Part shown: in pieces, positions 9,150-18,187 of the stretch
How the letters are laid out: every line of letters starts with the position of its first letter
Numbering within the stretch: the first letter of the stretch is position 1
DNA from: Hymenobacter terricola
GTDB lineage: Bacteria > Bacteroidota > Bacteroidia > Cytophagales > Hymenobacteraceae
DNA length: 64,000 bases
Reading direction: 5' to 3'
Assembly (NCBI RefSeq): GCF_017921975.2
Contig: NZ_JAGEMO020000003.1
Span: 346,308-410,307 of the forward strand
Program-made: the position numbers and the translations under genes
Notes under the pieces: model-generated
The model's database searches: none
What the model was told of the DNA's origin: nothing
Seen by the model: only the letters and a program-made list of their open reading frames with translations

Positions 9150-9722
9150 TCACCGCACGCCTTTTTCGGGGAAGCGCCCGGTTTTGGTGCGGTAAAAGGC
9201 TTTGATTTTGGCCTCGTCCGCTTCGTAATCGCCCGTTGGATAGACTGCCTCGCCAATGCCGGCCTCTTTCCGGGCGTAGTCCAGATACCCCAGCCGAATG
9301 GGCACATGCGCGTTCAGGGCCGCAAAGTAGTAGCCCTTGCGCCAGCGCGGCTGGAAAGCCCGCGTGCCCTCCGGGGTGATGAGGATGACCAATTCGTCGT
9401 GTTCGTTGAAAAGCTTCACCATGCCATCCACAAGGCTGTTATTGCGGCTGCGGTCCACGGGCAGCGCGCCAATGGCTTTCACCAGCCAGCCCAGCGCCCA
9501 GTTTTCGGTCCATTCTTTTTTCACGGTGAAGCGCACATCCACATCCATGAGATAGAAGGCGGCCCGGGCGATGATGAGGTCCCAGTTGCTGGTGTGCGGG
9601 GCCGCAATCATCACACTTTTTTTGATTTCCGGGTTACGAATCTCGCCCAGTTTCCAGCCGGCCACTCCAAAAACGAGCCTGGCCATGTAATACCAGAAAG
9701 TAGATGTTTTGCGGGCGGGCAT
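9150..9722 (-). CDS. 1-acylglycerol-3-phosphate acyltransferase-like (PlsC family)
   Basis: A 190-residue acyltransferase of the PlsC/LPLAT superfamily. It has the HX4D catalytic motif in PHTSNWDLI (about residue 43) and the substrate-binding motif TPEGTR (about 116). These enzymes move an acyl chain onto a lysophospholipid or similar acceptor at the inner membrane. Its short length and MIAAPHTSNWD start match a subgroup seen widely in Bacteroidota that is not the housekeeping PlsC. The acceptor is therefore uncertain. Confidence 0.87.
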   Translation of the reverse strand: MPARKTSTFWYYMARLVFGVAGWKLGEIRNPEIKKSVMIAAPHTSNWDLIIARAAFYLMDVDVRFTVKKEWTENWALGWLVKAIGALPVDRSRNNSLVDGMVKLFNEHDELVILITPEGTRAFQPRWRKGYYFAALNAHVPIRLGYLDYARKEAGIGEAVYPTGDYEADEAKIKAFYRTKTGRFPEKGVR

Positions 9723-9839
9723 CAGGCAGTGAGCTGGTGAAGTGAGGAATTAGTTTGCAGCTTTCGAGCAAAGCAATTCTTACGCGAAGCTCGGGTTGAG
9801 TGCAAAGATGGGCAATTGGCCCCAATCTGGCGCTTTTAT

Positions 9840-10604
9840 CTACATCAGCGCCTGCAAGGCCGCGGCCTGACCCATGGTGTAGCGGTAGCCGATTTCGAAA
9901 AGCTCCGGCCCGCGCTTGTAGCTCAGGGGGCGGTAGTGGCGCAGCTCGGGCGGCTCCAGCAGCAGGTGGCACTGGCTTTTGCGGGCCGCCGTGTTGGCGT
10001 TGATGGCCAGGTGCAGGGTGCGCTCGATGAGGCGGCGGAAATTGGGAATCCGGGCCTCGCGGTTGATGGGGTTGCAGTGCACGCCCACCACGCGCAAGTC
10101 GGGCTGGCCGAGCAAGGGCTCCACGGGCAGGTTATTGAGCAGCCCGCCATCCACCAATTGCCGGCCCTGGTACTCCACCGGCCGATAGATGATGGGCACG
10201 GCCGATGAAGCCAGCAGCGGCGGCAGCAGCAGCCCCGAGCTAAAATACACCGACTCGCCCGCCATCAAATCGGTGGCCACCAGCGTCAGCGGCCGGCTGA
10301 GGTCCTCAAAGTTGACCGTGCTGCCCAAGTGCCGGGCCAGCAGCTGCTCCACCGCATCCAGGTGCAGCAGCCCAAAGCGGCTGAACGCCGGCCGCGTGAG
10401 CCGGAACACGTTGGTGCCCAGCAGCAGCCGCAGAATCTCGCGGGGCGCAAAGCCTGCGGCGTAAAACACGCTGGCAATGGCCCCCGAGCTAACGCCCGCC
10501 AGCTGTGCCACCGGCAATTGCAGTTCTTCGAGCGCCGCCAGCACACCCAAATGCGCAATTCCGCGTGCGCCGCCCCCGGATAAAGCCAAACCCAGTTGGG
10601 CCAT
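9840..10604 (-). CDS. Patatin-like phospholipase
   Basis: A 254-residue patatin-domain hydrolase. It has the oxyanion glycine-rich motif SGGGARGIAHLG near the N-terminus, the nucleophile serine in GVSSG (about 37-41), and the Asp of the dyad in LVDGGLLNN (about 152). Such enzymes release fatty acids from lipids with a Ser-Asp dyad. There is no signal peptide and no C-terminal barrel, so a cytoplasmic or membrane-associated role is likely. Confidence 0.92.
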   Translation of the reverse strand: MAQLGLALSGGGARGIAHLGVLAALEELQLPVAQLAGVSSGAIASVFYAAGFAPREILRLLLGTNVFRLTRPAFSRFGLLHLDAVEQLLARHLGSTVNFEDLSRPLTLVATDLMAGESVYFSSGLLLPPLLASSAVPIIYRPVEYQGRQLVDGGLLNNLPVEPLLGQPDLRVVGVHCNPINREARIPNFRRLIERTLHLAINANTAARKSQCHLLLEPPELRHYRPLSYKRGPELFEIGYRYTMGQAAALQALM

Positions 10605-10710
10605 GGTGTTGTTCGTTATTTAATCAACCTGACGCATTTTTCTGGCATCGCCAGCCAATACCCTGCCGCAGCACCTTACGCAAAACCAAGCCGAACAACC
10701 ATGCGCAGCC

Positions 10711-11559
10711 CTACAAATCGGCCAGGCGCAGCGTCTGGTCCAGGCGGATGCCCTTATCGGTGAGTTGCACGGTACAGGCTTCGTTGGTGGGGTCGTGCTC
10801 CAGCAGCAGCACCCAGTTTTCGTCGGCGGCGCGGCGCAGCACGGCTTCTTTTTCGGGCATGGTCAGGAGCGGGCGCACGTCGTAGCTCATCACGTAAGGA
10901 AGCGGAACGTGAGCGGCGCTGGGCAGCAAATCGGCCATAAATGCCAGCGTGCGGCCTTTATAGTGCATCACCGGCACCATCATTTTCTCGGTATGCCCAT
11001 CGGCCAGAATAATTTCGCTGAATTGCGGCAACGCATCGGGCACACCGGCCTGCAGGTCGATAAACTTCAAACGTCCGCTCTCCTGAATCGGCAAAATGTT
11101 CTCTCTCAAAAAGCTGGCTTTTTCGCGCGGATTGGGCGTCACGGCCCACTCCCAATGCGCCTCATTGCTCCAATACGTCGCATTCGGAAACGCCAGTTGC
11201 AGTACGCCATCGGGCCGGCGCTGCACCGAGCCCCCGCAATGGTCGAAGTGCAGATGCGTCAAAAAAACATCGGTAATATCGGCACTGGTAAAGCCCAGCT
11301 TGCGCAGTGATTTGTCCAGCGTGTCGTCGCCGTGCAGGTAAAAATGGCCCCGAAACTTCTCATCCTGCTTCTCGCCAATGCCGTTGTCAATCAGCAGCAG
11401 CCGGCCTCCATCCTCAACCAACAGGCAGCGCATGGCCCAGGTGCACATGTTGTTGGCATCGGGCGGGTTTAGCTTTTGCCACATGCTCTTGGGCACCACG
11501 CCAAACATAGCGCCGCCGTCGAGTTTGAACAATCCGGTGTCAATGGTATGAATGGTCAT
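10711..11559 (-). CDS. MBL-fold metallo-hydrolase
   Basis: A 282-residue metallo-beta-lactamase-fold protein. It has the metal motif THLHFDHCGG (about 107-116), an upstream LLLIDNGIGEKQ strand, a later ADGHTEKMM histidine, and a C-terminal LLLEHDP histidine. It resembles quorum-quenching lactonase-like or general hydrolase members, but the substrate cannot be read from sequence. It lies downstream of accA in the same direction, separated by a perfect 30-bp inverted repeat that probably ends accA transcription. Confidence 0.9.
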   Translation of the reverse strand: MTIHTIDTGLFKLDGGAMFGVVPKSMWQKLNPPDANNMCTWAMRCLLVEDGGRLLLIDNGIGEKQDEKFRGHFYLHGDDTLDKSLRKLGFTSADITDVFLTHLHFDHCGGSVQRRPDGVLQLAFPNATYWSNEAHWEWAVTPNPREKASFLRENILPIQESGRLKFIDLQAGVPDALPQFSEIILADGHTEKMMVPVMHYKGRTLAFMADLLPSAAHVPLPYVMSYDVRPLLTMPEKEAVLRRAADENWVLLLEHDPTNEACTVQLTDKGIRLDQTLRLADL

Positions 11560-11563
11560 CTTC

Positions 11564-11672
11564 TCATTTAACAGTTATCAATTAACATTTAACACGCTGC
11601 CAATTCGCATTTTTCAGCACCTATCGAATCGATTCAATGCTGGTTAAATGTTAATTGATAACTGTTAAATGA
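11564..11672. repeat. Perfect 30-bp inverted repeat, likely terminator of accA
   Basis: The 30 bases at 11564-11593 (starting TCATTTAACAGTTATC) are the exact reverse complement of 11643-11672, with a spacer of about 49 bases. The right arm touches the accA stop codon and the left arm lies 5 bases upstream of the MBL-fold gene. The arms are AT-rich in a GC-rich neighbourhood. A terminator or a small palindromic repeat family are both possible. Confidence 0.7.
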
Positions 11673-12620
11673 CTACTCCACCACTACGCCCATCGCCGAG
11701 AACTTATCAATTCGCTGCGAAATCCGGTCTTCCACCGAGATGGCAGCCAGTTCCTTCAGCGTCTTCAGCAACGTGTTTTTCAGGGTTTCAATCATCAATT
11801 CGGGCGCGGTATGCGCGCCGCCCAGCGGCTCTTTCACAATGCCATCAACCAAACCGGCATTCTTCATGTCGGTAGCCGTGAGTTTGAGCGCCTCGGCCGC
11901 CTGCTCCTTATAATCCCAGGTACGCCACAAAATGCTGCTGCACGACTCCGGTGAAATCACCGAATACCAGGTATTTTCCAACATCAGCACTCGGTCGCCG
12001 ATAGCAATACCCAAAGCCCCGCCGCTCGCCCCCTCGCCGATGATGACACACATAACCGGCACCTTGAGCATAAACATCTCCTTGAGATTTCGGGCAATGG
12101 CCTCGCCCTGCCCGCGCTCCTCAGCCTCAAGGCCCGGAAAAGCGCCCATGGTATCAATCAAGGTCACTATGGGTATATTAAACTTTTCCGCTAATTTCAT
12201 CAGGCGCAGGGCCTTGCGGTAACCCTCAGGGTTAGCCATGCCGAAATTGCGAAATTGGCGCTCCTTTGTATTGTGCCCCTTTTGCTGACCAATAAACATG
12301 ACCGTGTGACCGTCGAGTTCGCCCAAGCCGCCCACCATTGCCTTATCATCACCAACCGTGCGGTCGCCGTGCAGTTCCACAAACTTGTCAACCATGCCCC
12401 CAAGGTAATCCAGCATTTGGGGCCGGTCGGGGTGGCGCGAGAGTTGCACCCGTTGCCAACGCGTCAGGTTGGCGTAGGTTTCCTTTTTTAGGTCTTTGAT
12501 GCGCTTTTCCAGCGCCGCCACGGCTTGGCCTACTTCTACGTCGCTGTCGGCGGCGAGTTTCTGCATTTCGAGGAGTTTGCCTTCGAGGGCGGCAATGGGT
12601 TGTTCAAAGTCGAGGAGCAT
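11673..12620 (-). CDS. accA: Acetyl-CoA carboxylase carboxyltransferase subunit alpha
   Basis: A 315-residue AccA. With AccD it transfers the carboxyl group from biotin to acetyl-CoA, making malonyl-CoA for fatty acid synthesis in the cytoplasm. Matching segments include [20 protein letters not shown] at the start, [29 protein letters not shown] and [17 protein letters not shown] (oxyanion region). The ATG at 12620 gives the usual family length; the open frame extends further upstream but with non-homologous sequence. It is a core chromosomal gene and marks the region left of the tRNA as host DNA. Confidence 0.97.
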   Translation of the reverse strand: MLLDFEQPIAALEGKLLEMQKLAADSDVEVGQAVAALEKRIKDLKKETYANLTRWQRVQLSRHPDRPQMLDYLGGMVDKFVELHGDRTVGDDKAMVGGLGELDGHTVMFIGQQKGHNTKERQFRNFGMANPEGYRKALRLMKLAEKFNIPIVTLIDTMGAFPGLEAEERGQGEAIARNLKEMFMLKVPVMCVIIGEGASGGALGIAIGDRVLMLENTWYSVISPESCSSILWRTWDYKEQAAEALKLTATDMKNAGLVDGIVKEPLGGAHTAPELMIETLKNTLLKTLKELAAISVEDRISQRIDKFSAMGVVVE

Positions 12621-12916
12621 GAGCTGCGGAGGGATTTGCGTGGAGTAGGAAAGGGAAATATGGGACAGCGAAATCTGGAAGAGGCTCAAACCCGGGACCT
12701 GCTCCGCCGATTGCCGCCAGGAAAGCGGGTGGCAAAGGTAAAACATCCACCGTTGCGGTGCCGTGCAAAAATTAATCGTCCTGAAAAACAACCTTAAAGC
12801 TTTCAAAAAGCGCTGAATTGGCAAAAATATTAGCCCCTGGCTTGCAGGACGCAATTTTTATCCCCTACCTTTGCATCACCAAAACGGAAAAACACACGGT
12901 TTTCCCCTCAGCAAAC

Positions 12917-12990
12917 GGTTTGGTAGTTCAGTTGGTTAGAATGCCGCCCTGTCACGGCGGAGGTCGCGGGTTCGAGTCCCGTCCAGACCG
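12917..12990 (+). tRNA. tRNA-Asp (GTC)
   Basis: The 74-nt sequence folds as a tRNA. A 7-bp acceptor pairs GGTTTGG with CCAGACC and leaves discriminator G. The anticodon arm CCGCCCTGTCACGGCGG has GTC at 12951-12953, and the T arm is GCGGGTTCGAGTCCCGT. The 3' CCA is not encoded. A tyrosine recombinase gene begins about 180 bases downstream, so its 3' end is the probable integration target (attL). Confidence 0.96.
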
Positions 12991-13007
12991 CTACCGTTTG
13001 CATACGG

Positions 13008-13062
13008 AAACCCCTAAAAGTCGCATATCTGTTCTCAGAAGCGGTTTTTAGGGGTTTTTGTT
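13008..13062 (+). terminator. Terminator after tRNA-Asp
   Basis: AAACCCCTAAAA (13008-13019) pairs with TTTTAGGGGTTT (13046-13057) and is followed by a T-rich tract. It lies between the tRNA gene and the integrase gene and probably ends tRNA transcription. It may also lie inside the element if the crossover occurs in the tRNA 3' end. Confidence 0.75.
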
Positions 13063-13167
13063 TTTGGTTGGTTTCGGAAATAAAGCCCGGTTTAGGAGCA
13101 TATGCGCCCCCACTGCCGCCCCCAGTGGCGGCCCCAAAAGCATCTCTCCCACTAAACCCTTTTTCCG

Positions 13168-14478
13168 ATGACCATTACGTTTGAACGGCGGACTGACCGC
13201 CCGGACGCCGCGGGGCGCTGCACCATCCACCTACGGGCTTACTTCGACAACCAGCGGCTGCGCTTCGCCACGCGGGAGCGCTGCCTGGCCACGGAGTGGC
13301 ACCCGGAGCGCAACCAATTCCGGCGCAGCTTTTCCGGGGCGCAGGAAGCCAACGAGTATTTACAGTCGTTGTGCGACCGGTTGCACGCCCACTACCGGCA
13401 GCTGCGCGCCGCCGGCACAGTTATCACGCCCGAGGTATTGAAGGCTGTGTTAGCGCCGCCGGTGGTGGCTAAGCCGGTGGCCGAAGCAGAGGTGCTGGTA
13501 TTCTGGCTGACCGACCTCTACGCGGACTACCAGGCGGCGCTGCTGGCTCGGGGCAACCTCGCGCAGTCGTTGGTATCGGTGGCTTCTACCCTCACCCACC
13601 TGAAAGGGCTAGAGAAGTCGCTGAAGAAGCGGCTGCAGCTTGGGGATTACGACCTGGCTACCCACGACAAGTTTCTAGCCTACCTGCGCGGGACGCGGAA
13701 ACTGGCGCAAAACACAGTGTGCAAGACGGTGAAGCATGTGAAAGCCTTTCTGCGATATGTGCGCGAAGACCGACGGATGCCGGTGGCCGTGGAACCCCGA
13801 GAAATGAAAATCAAGTGGACCGACGTGGAAAAGGTCTACTTGAGCGCTGCGGAGCTGGCCTTGCTGGAAAAAGCCATGCTCCCCTCTTCGCTGGTGGCCA
13901 CGCGGGATGCTTTCTTATTCTGCTGCTATACCGGATTGCGGCACTCGGATTTATCGGCCTTGAGCACGGCCAACGTGCAAACCTGGGACGGGAGCCGCAT
14001 CCTGCGGCTGACGCAGACCAAGACGCGCACGGCGGTCAGCATTTACCTCACGCCGCCGGCGGCAGCCCTGCTCGACAAGTACGAAGGGACGCGGGCCCAA
14101 CTATTGCCGGCCTACAGTAACCAGGTGATGAATCGCTACCTGAAGCGTATCGCGCAGTTGGCGGGGTTGCGGGAGATGGTGGAAGTAGTGACCATCGAGG
14201 AAGGCAAGGTGGTGAAGCGGCAGCAGCCCAAGCATGAGCTGGTGAGCATGCACACGGCTCGGCATACGTTCGCGGTGCTCTCGCTGATGCGCGGGCTGCC
14301 AGTGGCGGTGCTGCAGAAGGTGCTGGGCCACGCCAAGATTCAAACCACGATGCTCTATGCTAAAGTGGTGGAGGACTTTCAGCACCAGGAAATGCGGCGG
14401 ATATGGGATGGGGGCGCAACACCCGTGCCGGCGGCGGCCCCCAATCCGGTGTGCGTGATTGAAGCGGCGGTGGCGTAA
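13168..14478 (+). CDS. int: Tyrosine-type site-specific recombinase (integrase)
   Basis: A 436-residue phage-type integrase of the Bacteroidota kind. It has an Arm-DNA-binding N-terminus (ITFERRTDRPDAAGRCTIHL), a SAM-like core-binding domain and a catalytic domain with Arg in TGLRHSD, His-x-x-Arg in HTARHTF, His in LGHAKIQTT and the nucleophile Tyr in MLYAKV near residue 395. It catalyses integration and excision, and its position right after tRNA-Asp points to that gene as the attachment site. The short Ala/Pro-rich tail after the catalytic domain is unremarkable. A terminator at 14502-14540 follows. Confidence 0.95.
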   Translation: MTITFERRTDRPDAAGRCTIHLRAYFDNQRLRFATRERCLATEWHPERNQFRRSFSGAQEANEYLQSLCDRLHAHYRQLRAAGTVITPEVLKAVLAPPVVAKPVAEAEVLVFWLTDLYADYQAALLARGNLAQSLVSVASTLTHLKGLEKSLKKRLQLGDYDLATHDKFLAYLRGTRKLAQNTVCKTVKHVKAFLRYVREDRRMPVAVEPREMKIKWTDVEKVYLSAAELALLEKAMLPSSLVATRDAFLFCCYTGLRHSDLSALSTANVQTWDGSRILRLTQTKTRTAVSIYLTPPAAALLDKYEGTRAQLLPAYSNQVMNRYLKRIAQLAGLREMVEVVTIEEGKVVKRQQPKHELVSMHTARHTFAVLSLMRGLPVAVLQKVLGHAKIQTTMLYAKVVEDFQHQEMRRIWDGGATPVPAAAPNPVCVIEAAVA

Positions 14479-14501
14479 GCTGGGCGGCAGCTATTTACAG
14501 A

Positions 14502-14540
14502 AAAGCCCGGCTTGGATAGTACCAGGCCGGGCTTTCTTTT
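14502..14540 (+). terminator. Terminator after integrase
   Basis: AAAGCCCGGC (from 14502) pairs with GCCGGGCTTT and is followed by CTTTT. It separates the integrase from the convergent nucleotidyltransferase gene that ends at 14569. Confidence 0.8.
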
Positions 14541-14568
14541 CTACGGAGGGCTGTCGCTGTTCAGCGAC

Positions 14569-15468
14569 TCAGGAGGATTGGGCGGGCGGCCATTCGTCGG
14601 TCAGCCCGGTATGCAGCGCGGTGAGCACCTGCAGGCAGGTAGTGAGCGCAGCTCCCTGCTGACTCAGCACCTTTGCCAACGGGCTGCGCTCGCCCAGCGC
14701 CAGTTGGTCGGCAAGCAGCGCTAACACCCGCACTTGCACGGGGCCGGCCGCTAGCAGCTGCCCCATTTGCCGGCCCAGGACCCGCGCACCCACCAGCAGC
14801 ATAAAGTTGGTGGCCGTGGCCGTTTCGTTCTCGTCGAACAAGTCCAGGTGCTCGGTATAGATGTCGTCCGCAATGAGGTTAAAATAGCCCTCCACCAGAT
14901 TCCACACGTCGGTGGCATCCTTGCCCCGCTTCTCGGGGCGGTCCTGCCAGGCGATGAGCTTGAGCACGGCGATGCCCGGGAGGGTGACAACCCGCCACGC
15001 TTCGCCGGCTTCGGTCGTGAGGGTGGCCGCCTCGGCCAGCACTTCCGAGAACCCCACCGTGGAGATGCGCTCCATGCCCCGACCGGTCAGGTAGACGTCG
15101 CCGGCTTCGTCGGCAATGGCCCCGAAGGGCATCAGGTCCACGGGCACGCTGCCGGAGCTGCCGGGGGCGTGGTAGTGCAGGCAGAAGGCGCTGTGCCGGG
15201 TTTGCGTAAAGTTTTCGTGCGCGATAAGCCAGGCCAGCAGGGTTTCGTACTCGGCCGTGTTGTTGATGAAGACGGCCAAGTCTAAATCCTTGGTCATGCG
15301 CCGTTCCGGGGCGTGGTACACTTGGCTCATCCAGATGTCCCGCGCCACCGCTCCTACTACGTAAAAGTCAATGCCAAAGTGTGCAAAACCGCGCTGCAGC
15401 GCGGCCATGGCGGCACTCATACCCGCCGGCTGCAGGCGCTCAGGCGAGATGTGAAAGATATTGCTCAT
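14569..15468 (-). CDS. AbiEii-like nucleotidyltransferase (putative toxin)
   Basis: A 299-residue nucleotidyltransferase-fold protein. It shows GIDFYVVGAVARDIWM (the VGG/S-type motif region), the metal-binding acidic pair in TKDLDLAVF, a further acidic strand in VPVDLMPFG, and KLIAWQDRPEKRGKDATD, a conserved block of the AbiEii/DUF1814 and related groups. In type IV toxin-antitoxin pairs such enzymes modify tRNA or other targets. It overlaps the AbiEi-like gene by 29 bases, in the usual antitoxin-then-toxin order. Toxicity is inferred only from the arrangement. Confidence 0.8.
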   Translation of the reverse strand: MSNIFHISPERLQPAGMSAAMAALQRGFAHFGIDFYVVGAVARDIWMSQVYHAPERRMTKDLDLAVFINNTAEYETLLAWLIAHENFTQTRHSAFCLHYHAPGSSGSVPVDLMPFGAIADEAGDVYLTGRGMERISTVGFSEVLAEAATLTTEAGEAWRVVTLPGIAVLKLIAWQDRPEKRGKDATDVWNLVEGYFNLIADDIYTEHLDLFDENETATATNFMLLVGARVLGRQMGQLLAAGPVQVRVLALLADQLALGERSPLAKVLSQQGAALTTCLQVLTALHTGLTDEWPPAQSS

Positions 15469-16486
15469 GCAGCAGCTTGGCCACCTCGTGGTTGCGCGGG
15501 TCGGTTGTTAGGAGAAGGTCAGCATAAGCAAGCAGCGGGCTTACGGCCCGGCTCTGGGGCCGGTGCTGAAAGGAGGTTGTTTCAAAGGGCATCAGCACTT
15601 CTACTTTGCCGCTCTCGTCGGGCACCAGCCGGAACCTGCGCATGAGCTCGCCGCGGCTGGCGGTGCTGTAGAGCGTGAAGTACTCCGGCAGCAGGTAGCC
15701 ATCGAGCAGCAGGTGAGCGGCCGGCTCGCCGCCCCACCACGAGTCGATGCCTAATGGCACCTCCTGCCAGCCGTTTCGGCTGGTGTCGGCGTCCAGCCAG
15801 CGGTAGCGGTGGGGCAGCAGCTTGGGCCGCACGGTTTCGCCGTAGCCTTCCACCCAACGCCGCAGCACCTGCGGGGCATCCAGCCAGCGCCGGTGGTCAC
15901 CCTCCTCGCGCAGCAGCCCTAGCTGGCGCAAATCGGCCAGCACGGCACTGACCGACCCCAGGGCCAGGCTCGCCTCATCGGCCAGCGTCCGGTACGGGGC
16001 TTGCAGCAGCTCGGGCCGGTTGAGCAGGTGGTAGAGCAACCGCAGCCCCGTGCGCCGGAAGGCGCGCCGGGTTTCGCCGCGCTCGGCAGCGGGTGGCCGC
16101 TTCCCCTGAATCAGAATCAGCAAGGCGGGGTCGGCCGACTGCAGGTACGCATTGCCCACGGTATCGAGGTAATACACGCCCTGCTGCTGCAGCGCCTGCC
16201 CAATGGCAGGCGAGATGTACGGGCTCACGACCACCCGGGGCAGCTGGCCTGGCCGCACCGAAGCCTTTAGCAGGCCCAGGGTTTTGAGATGCAAGGCGGC
16301 TTTCACATCCACCAAAAAGGCATTCTGGCCAATCAGCAGCTGCCCATCCGCGCCGTGGAGCGGGCTACCGGGCACATTCGGGTGCTGGTGGTCTAGCCGG
16401 ACGGGTTGCCCAATCAACTGCTCCAGGGCATAGGTGGCCCGGTCGATGGTGCTGACGGTAAAGGTTTGCTCGGGCAGCATGTTCAT
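15440..16486 (-). CDS. AbiEi-family transcriptional regulator/antitoxin
   Basis: A 348-residue protein of the type IV AbiEi-type. The middle (about 150-215) is a winged-helix region (LLYHLLNRPELLQAPYRTLADEASLALGSVSAVLADLRQLGLL), and the C-terminal half resembles the AbiEi antitoxin domain (WGGEPAAHLLLDGYLLPEYFTLY). Members repress their own operon and neutralise the partner nucleotidyltransferase without direct binding. Two inverted TGAACAC/GTGTTCA half-sites and a third copy lie just upstream of the start (16496-16533), fitting autoregulation. Confidence 0.82.
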   Translation of the reverse strand: MNMLPEQTFTVSTIDRATYALEQLIGQPVRLDHQHPNVPGSPLHGADGQLLIGQNAFLVDVKAALHLKTLGLLKASVRPGQLPRVVVSPYISPAIGQALQQQGVYYLDTVGNAYLQSADPALLILIQGKRPPAAERGETRRAFRRTGLRLLYHLLNRPELLQAPYRTLADEASLALGSVSAVLADLRQLGLLREEGDHRRWLDAPQVLRRWVEGYGETVRPKLLPHRYRWLDADTSRNGWQEVPLGIDSWWGGEPAAHLLLDGYLLPEYFTLYSTASRGELMRRFRLVPDESGKVEVLMPFETTSFQHRPQSRAVSPLLAYADLLLTTDPRNHEVAKLLHEQYLSHLA

Positions 16487-16495
16487 TTTTTATTG

Positions 16496-16533
16496 GTGTT
16501 CAGCATTTGTGAACACTCAAAAATACTGAACAC
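16496..16533. promoter_or_regulatory. Operator candidate of the AbiEi/AbiEii-like operon
   Basis: GTGTTCA (16496-16502) and TGAACAC (16510-16516) form a perfect 7-bp inverted repeat with a 7-base spacer. A third TGAACAC lies at 16527-16533. The cluster starts 9 bases upstream of the AbiEi-like start codon, where an autorepressor would bind. Binding is inferred from position and symmetry. Confidence 0.65.
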
Positions 16534-16641
16534 TCCGGCAGAAAGCAAGGAAGTTGGATAAGAGAAATGCCGGCGGCAGACGGCGAAAGAAAGGGCAGCC
16601 TCGGGCCAGCTATGGGCGAAGTACGGGCGAGCCCCGGTTGG

Positions 16642-16845
16642 TCACCGGGTGGAGGTTCCGTTAAGGGCGCGGGAAACCTCGGTTTCATCGAGGCCGGTGT
16701 GCTGGCAGAAGTCGCGCACGGATACCAGGGCACCGGCCGGCTTGCCGGCGGCCTCACGGGCACGGCGGACCAGGCGCTTGGCGGCGTCGTAGCTGCGGCC
16801 GGTGAGCTGGGCCACGTCTTTGGGATAGATGCAGATACGCGGCAT
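16642..16845 (-). CDS. Small HTH/excisionase-like DNA-binding protein
   Basis: A 67-residue basic protein, MPRICIYPKDVAQLTGRSYD followed by AKRLVRRAREAAGK and FCQHTGLDETEVSRAL. It matches a short Bacteroidota family of mobile-element proteins that begin with a similar YPKDVQ-ITGKS core and have an excisionase-like winged-helix shape. The minus strand has a TAttTTTG promoter-like word at 16896-16903 about 50 bases upstream. It is likely an excisionase or local regulator of the element. The exact role is inferred. Confidence 0.75.
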   Translation of the reverse strand: MPRICIYPKDVAQLTGRSYDAAKRLVRRAREAAGKPAGALVSVRDFCQHTGLDETEVSRALNGTSTR

Positions 16846-16995
16846 GGGGTGAGCGGGCGCAAACCGGGCTAGTGTGGGCGCGGCACTTGGTTAGACAAAA
16901 ATAGTAGATGAATTTTGGTTCACCATTGAGCGCAGGGCCACATAAGTGGATTAAGCGGCAAATACAATCACCATTTTTATCAACTCTTTTTTCTT

Positions 16996-17742
16996 ATGGC
17001 ACAACAGACCGGTATTTTGGGCATTCAGGGCACCGTCGGGGGCCTCGTGTTTGCCAAGGACGGAAGCATCCGGCAGAAGCCGGCTTCCAACAAAGCCAAG
17101 TACATGACGGCGGCCAGCATGGCCCGGACGCGTGAAAACACGGCGGAATTTGGCCAGGCGGCCAAGTACAGCAAGGTGCTGCGCGACTCGTTGCGCGTGG
17201 CCATTGCCTCGGCCAGCGATAGCCGCGTGGCTTCGCGCCTCACCAAGCTGATGCGGGAAGTCATCGGCCTGGACGATACGAATGACCGGGGCCAGCGCGT
17301 GTTCGACTCTTCGAACTCGGCTCCGCTGCTCGGCTTCAACTTCAACGCCGGCGCGGGCATCGGTCAGACGATGTACTTCCCCTTCCAGGTGACGGGCGAC
17401 GCCGCAGACGTGACGCTGAGCATTCCGGCGCTGAATCCGGCTTCGGACATCGCCGCTCCGCAGGGCACGACGCACTTTGAAGTGGTGTTCGCGGCTTCCT
17501 CGCTGGATATGGAGACGCTGACCTTCACCAACGCCGTAGTGGCCGCTCCGCTGGGCATTCTGGCGGTGAACAGCGTGGCCCTGGTGAACCAGGTGGTGGC
17601 AGCCAGCTTCCCGGCTGCGCCGCCCGCGGCCAACCTGGTAGTGGGCGTGGTGGGCATCAACTTCTACCAGCAGGTGAACGGCAAGTTCTACCCGCTCAAT
17701 AACAACAGCACCAACCCGCTGGCCATTGAGTACGTGGCCTAA
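16996..17742 (+). CDS. DUF6266-like protein (possible virion protein)
   Basis: A 248-residue protein with the N-terminal pattern GILGIQGTVGGLVFAKDGSI and C-terminal VVGINFYQQVNGKFYPL, which resemble the ends of DUF6266 proteins, a family abundant in Bacteroidota mobile elements. Hydrophobic and beta-rich segments alternate through the middle and there is no signal peptide. Its function is not established. With two small basic proteins downstream it forms a unit that could be a minor structural cassette, but nothing in the sequence proves this. A terminator (17755-17790) follows. Confidence 0.7.
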   Translation: MAQQTGILGIQGTVGGLVFAKDGSIRQKPASNKAKYMTAASMARTRENTAEFGQAAKYSKVLRDSLRVAIASASDSRVASRLTKLMREVIGLDDTNDRGQRVFDSSNSAPLLGFNFNAGAGIGQTMYFPFQVTGDAADVTLSIPALNPASDIAAPQGTTHFEVVFAASSLDMETLTFTNAVVAAPLGILAVNSVALVNQVVAASFPAAPPAANLVVGVVGINFYQQVNGKFYPLNNNSTNPLAIEYVA

Positions 17743-17754
17743 GCCACGGGAACG

Positions 17755-17790
17755 AAACGGCCGACCGGTAGCGGTTGGCCGTTTTTCTTT
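17755..17790 (+). terminator. Terminator after the DUF6266-like gene
   Basis: AACGGCCGACC pairs with GGTTGGCCGTT and is followed by TTTCTTTT. Some transcripts may still read through to the two small genes downstream. Confidence 0.8.
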
Positions 17791-17811
17791 TCACCTCTCC
17801 CCTTCCCCATC

Positions 17812-18156
17812 ATGCCACTGACCGGGTACCAATTGCAATACAAGCGGCGCATGAAGAAAGCGCTGGCCTTGCGGGCGAAGGCCGACCGGCGGGCCCGTCA
17901 TCTGGTGGCACGCCTGATTACGGCGCTCACGCAGGGGGAAACGGCTGCCGACCACATCGGACGGATTAACACGCTGTACGGGACCGGTATGAGCCTGCGC
18001 ACCGACCTGGTGGACGGCTATCGACTGGCCGGCACGGCGGCGGCCCTGGACCAGATTGCCACTGCGAGTCTGGGCGGGGCCCCGGACGCGGTGTTTGTGA
18101 ACCTGCCCGTTGACGCGGGCGATGCCATGTTTCCGCCCAATGCGGACTTGGACTAA
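17812..18156 (+). CDS. Small basic protein, tandem paralogue 1
   Basis: A 114-residue protein that begins MPLTGYQLQYKRRMKKALAL and is predicted to be mainly helical, with a strongly basic first 40 residues and an acidic tail (DAGDAMFPPNADLD). It is clearly paralogous to the next gene: both start M-LT-YQ-Q-KRRMK-A--LRAKAD--AR. I do not recognise the family. Its place after a DUF6266-like gene suggests a shared role, possibly in nucleic acid or particle assembly, but that is a guess. Confidence 0.7.
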   Translation: MPLTGYQLQYKRRMKKALALRAKADRRARHLVARLITALTQGETAADHIGRINTLYGTGMSLRTDLVDGYRLAGTAAALDQIATASLGGAPDAVFVNLPVDAGDAMFPPNADLD

Positions 18157-18187
18157 CTCTTTTCTAACTTCTAATTTCTAACTCATT

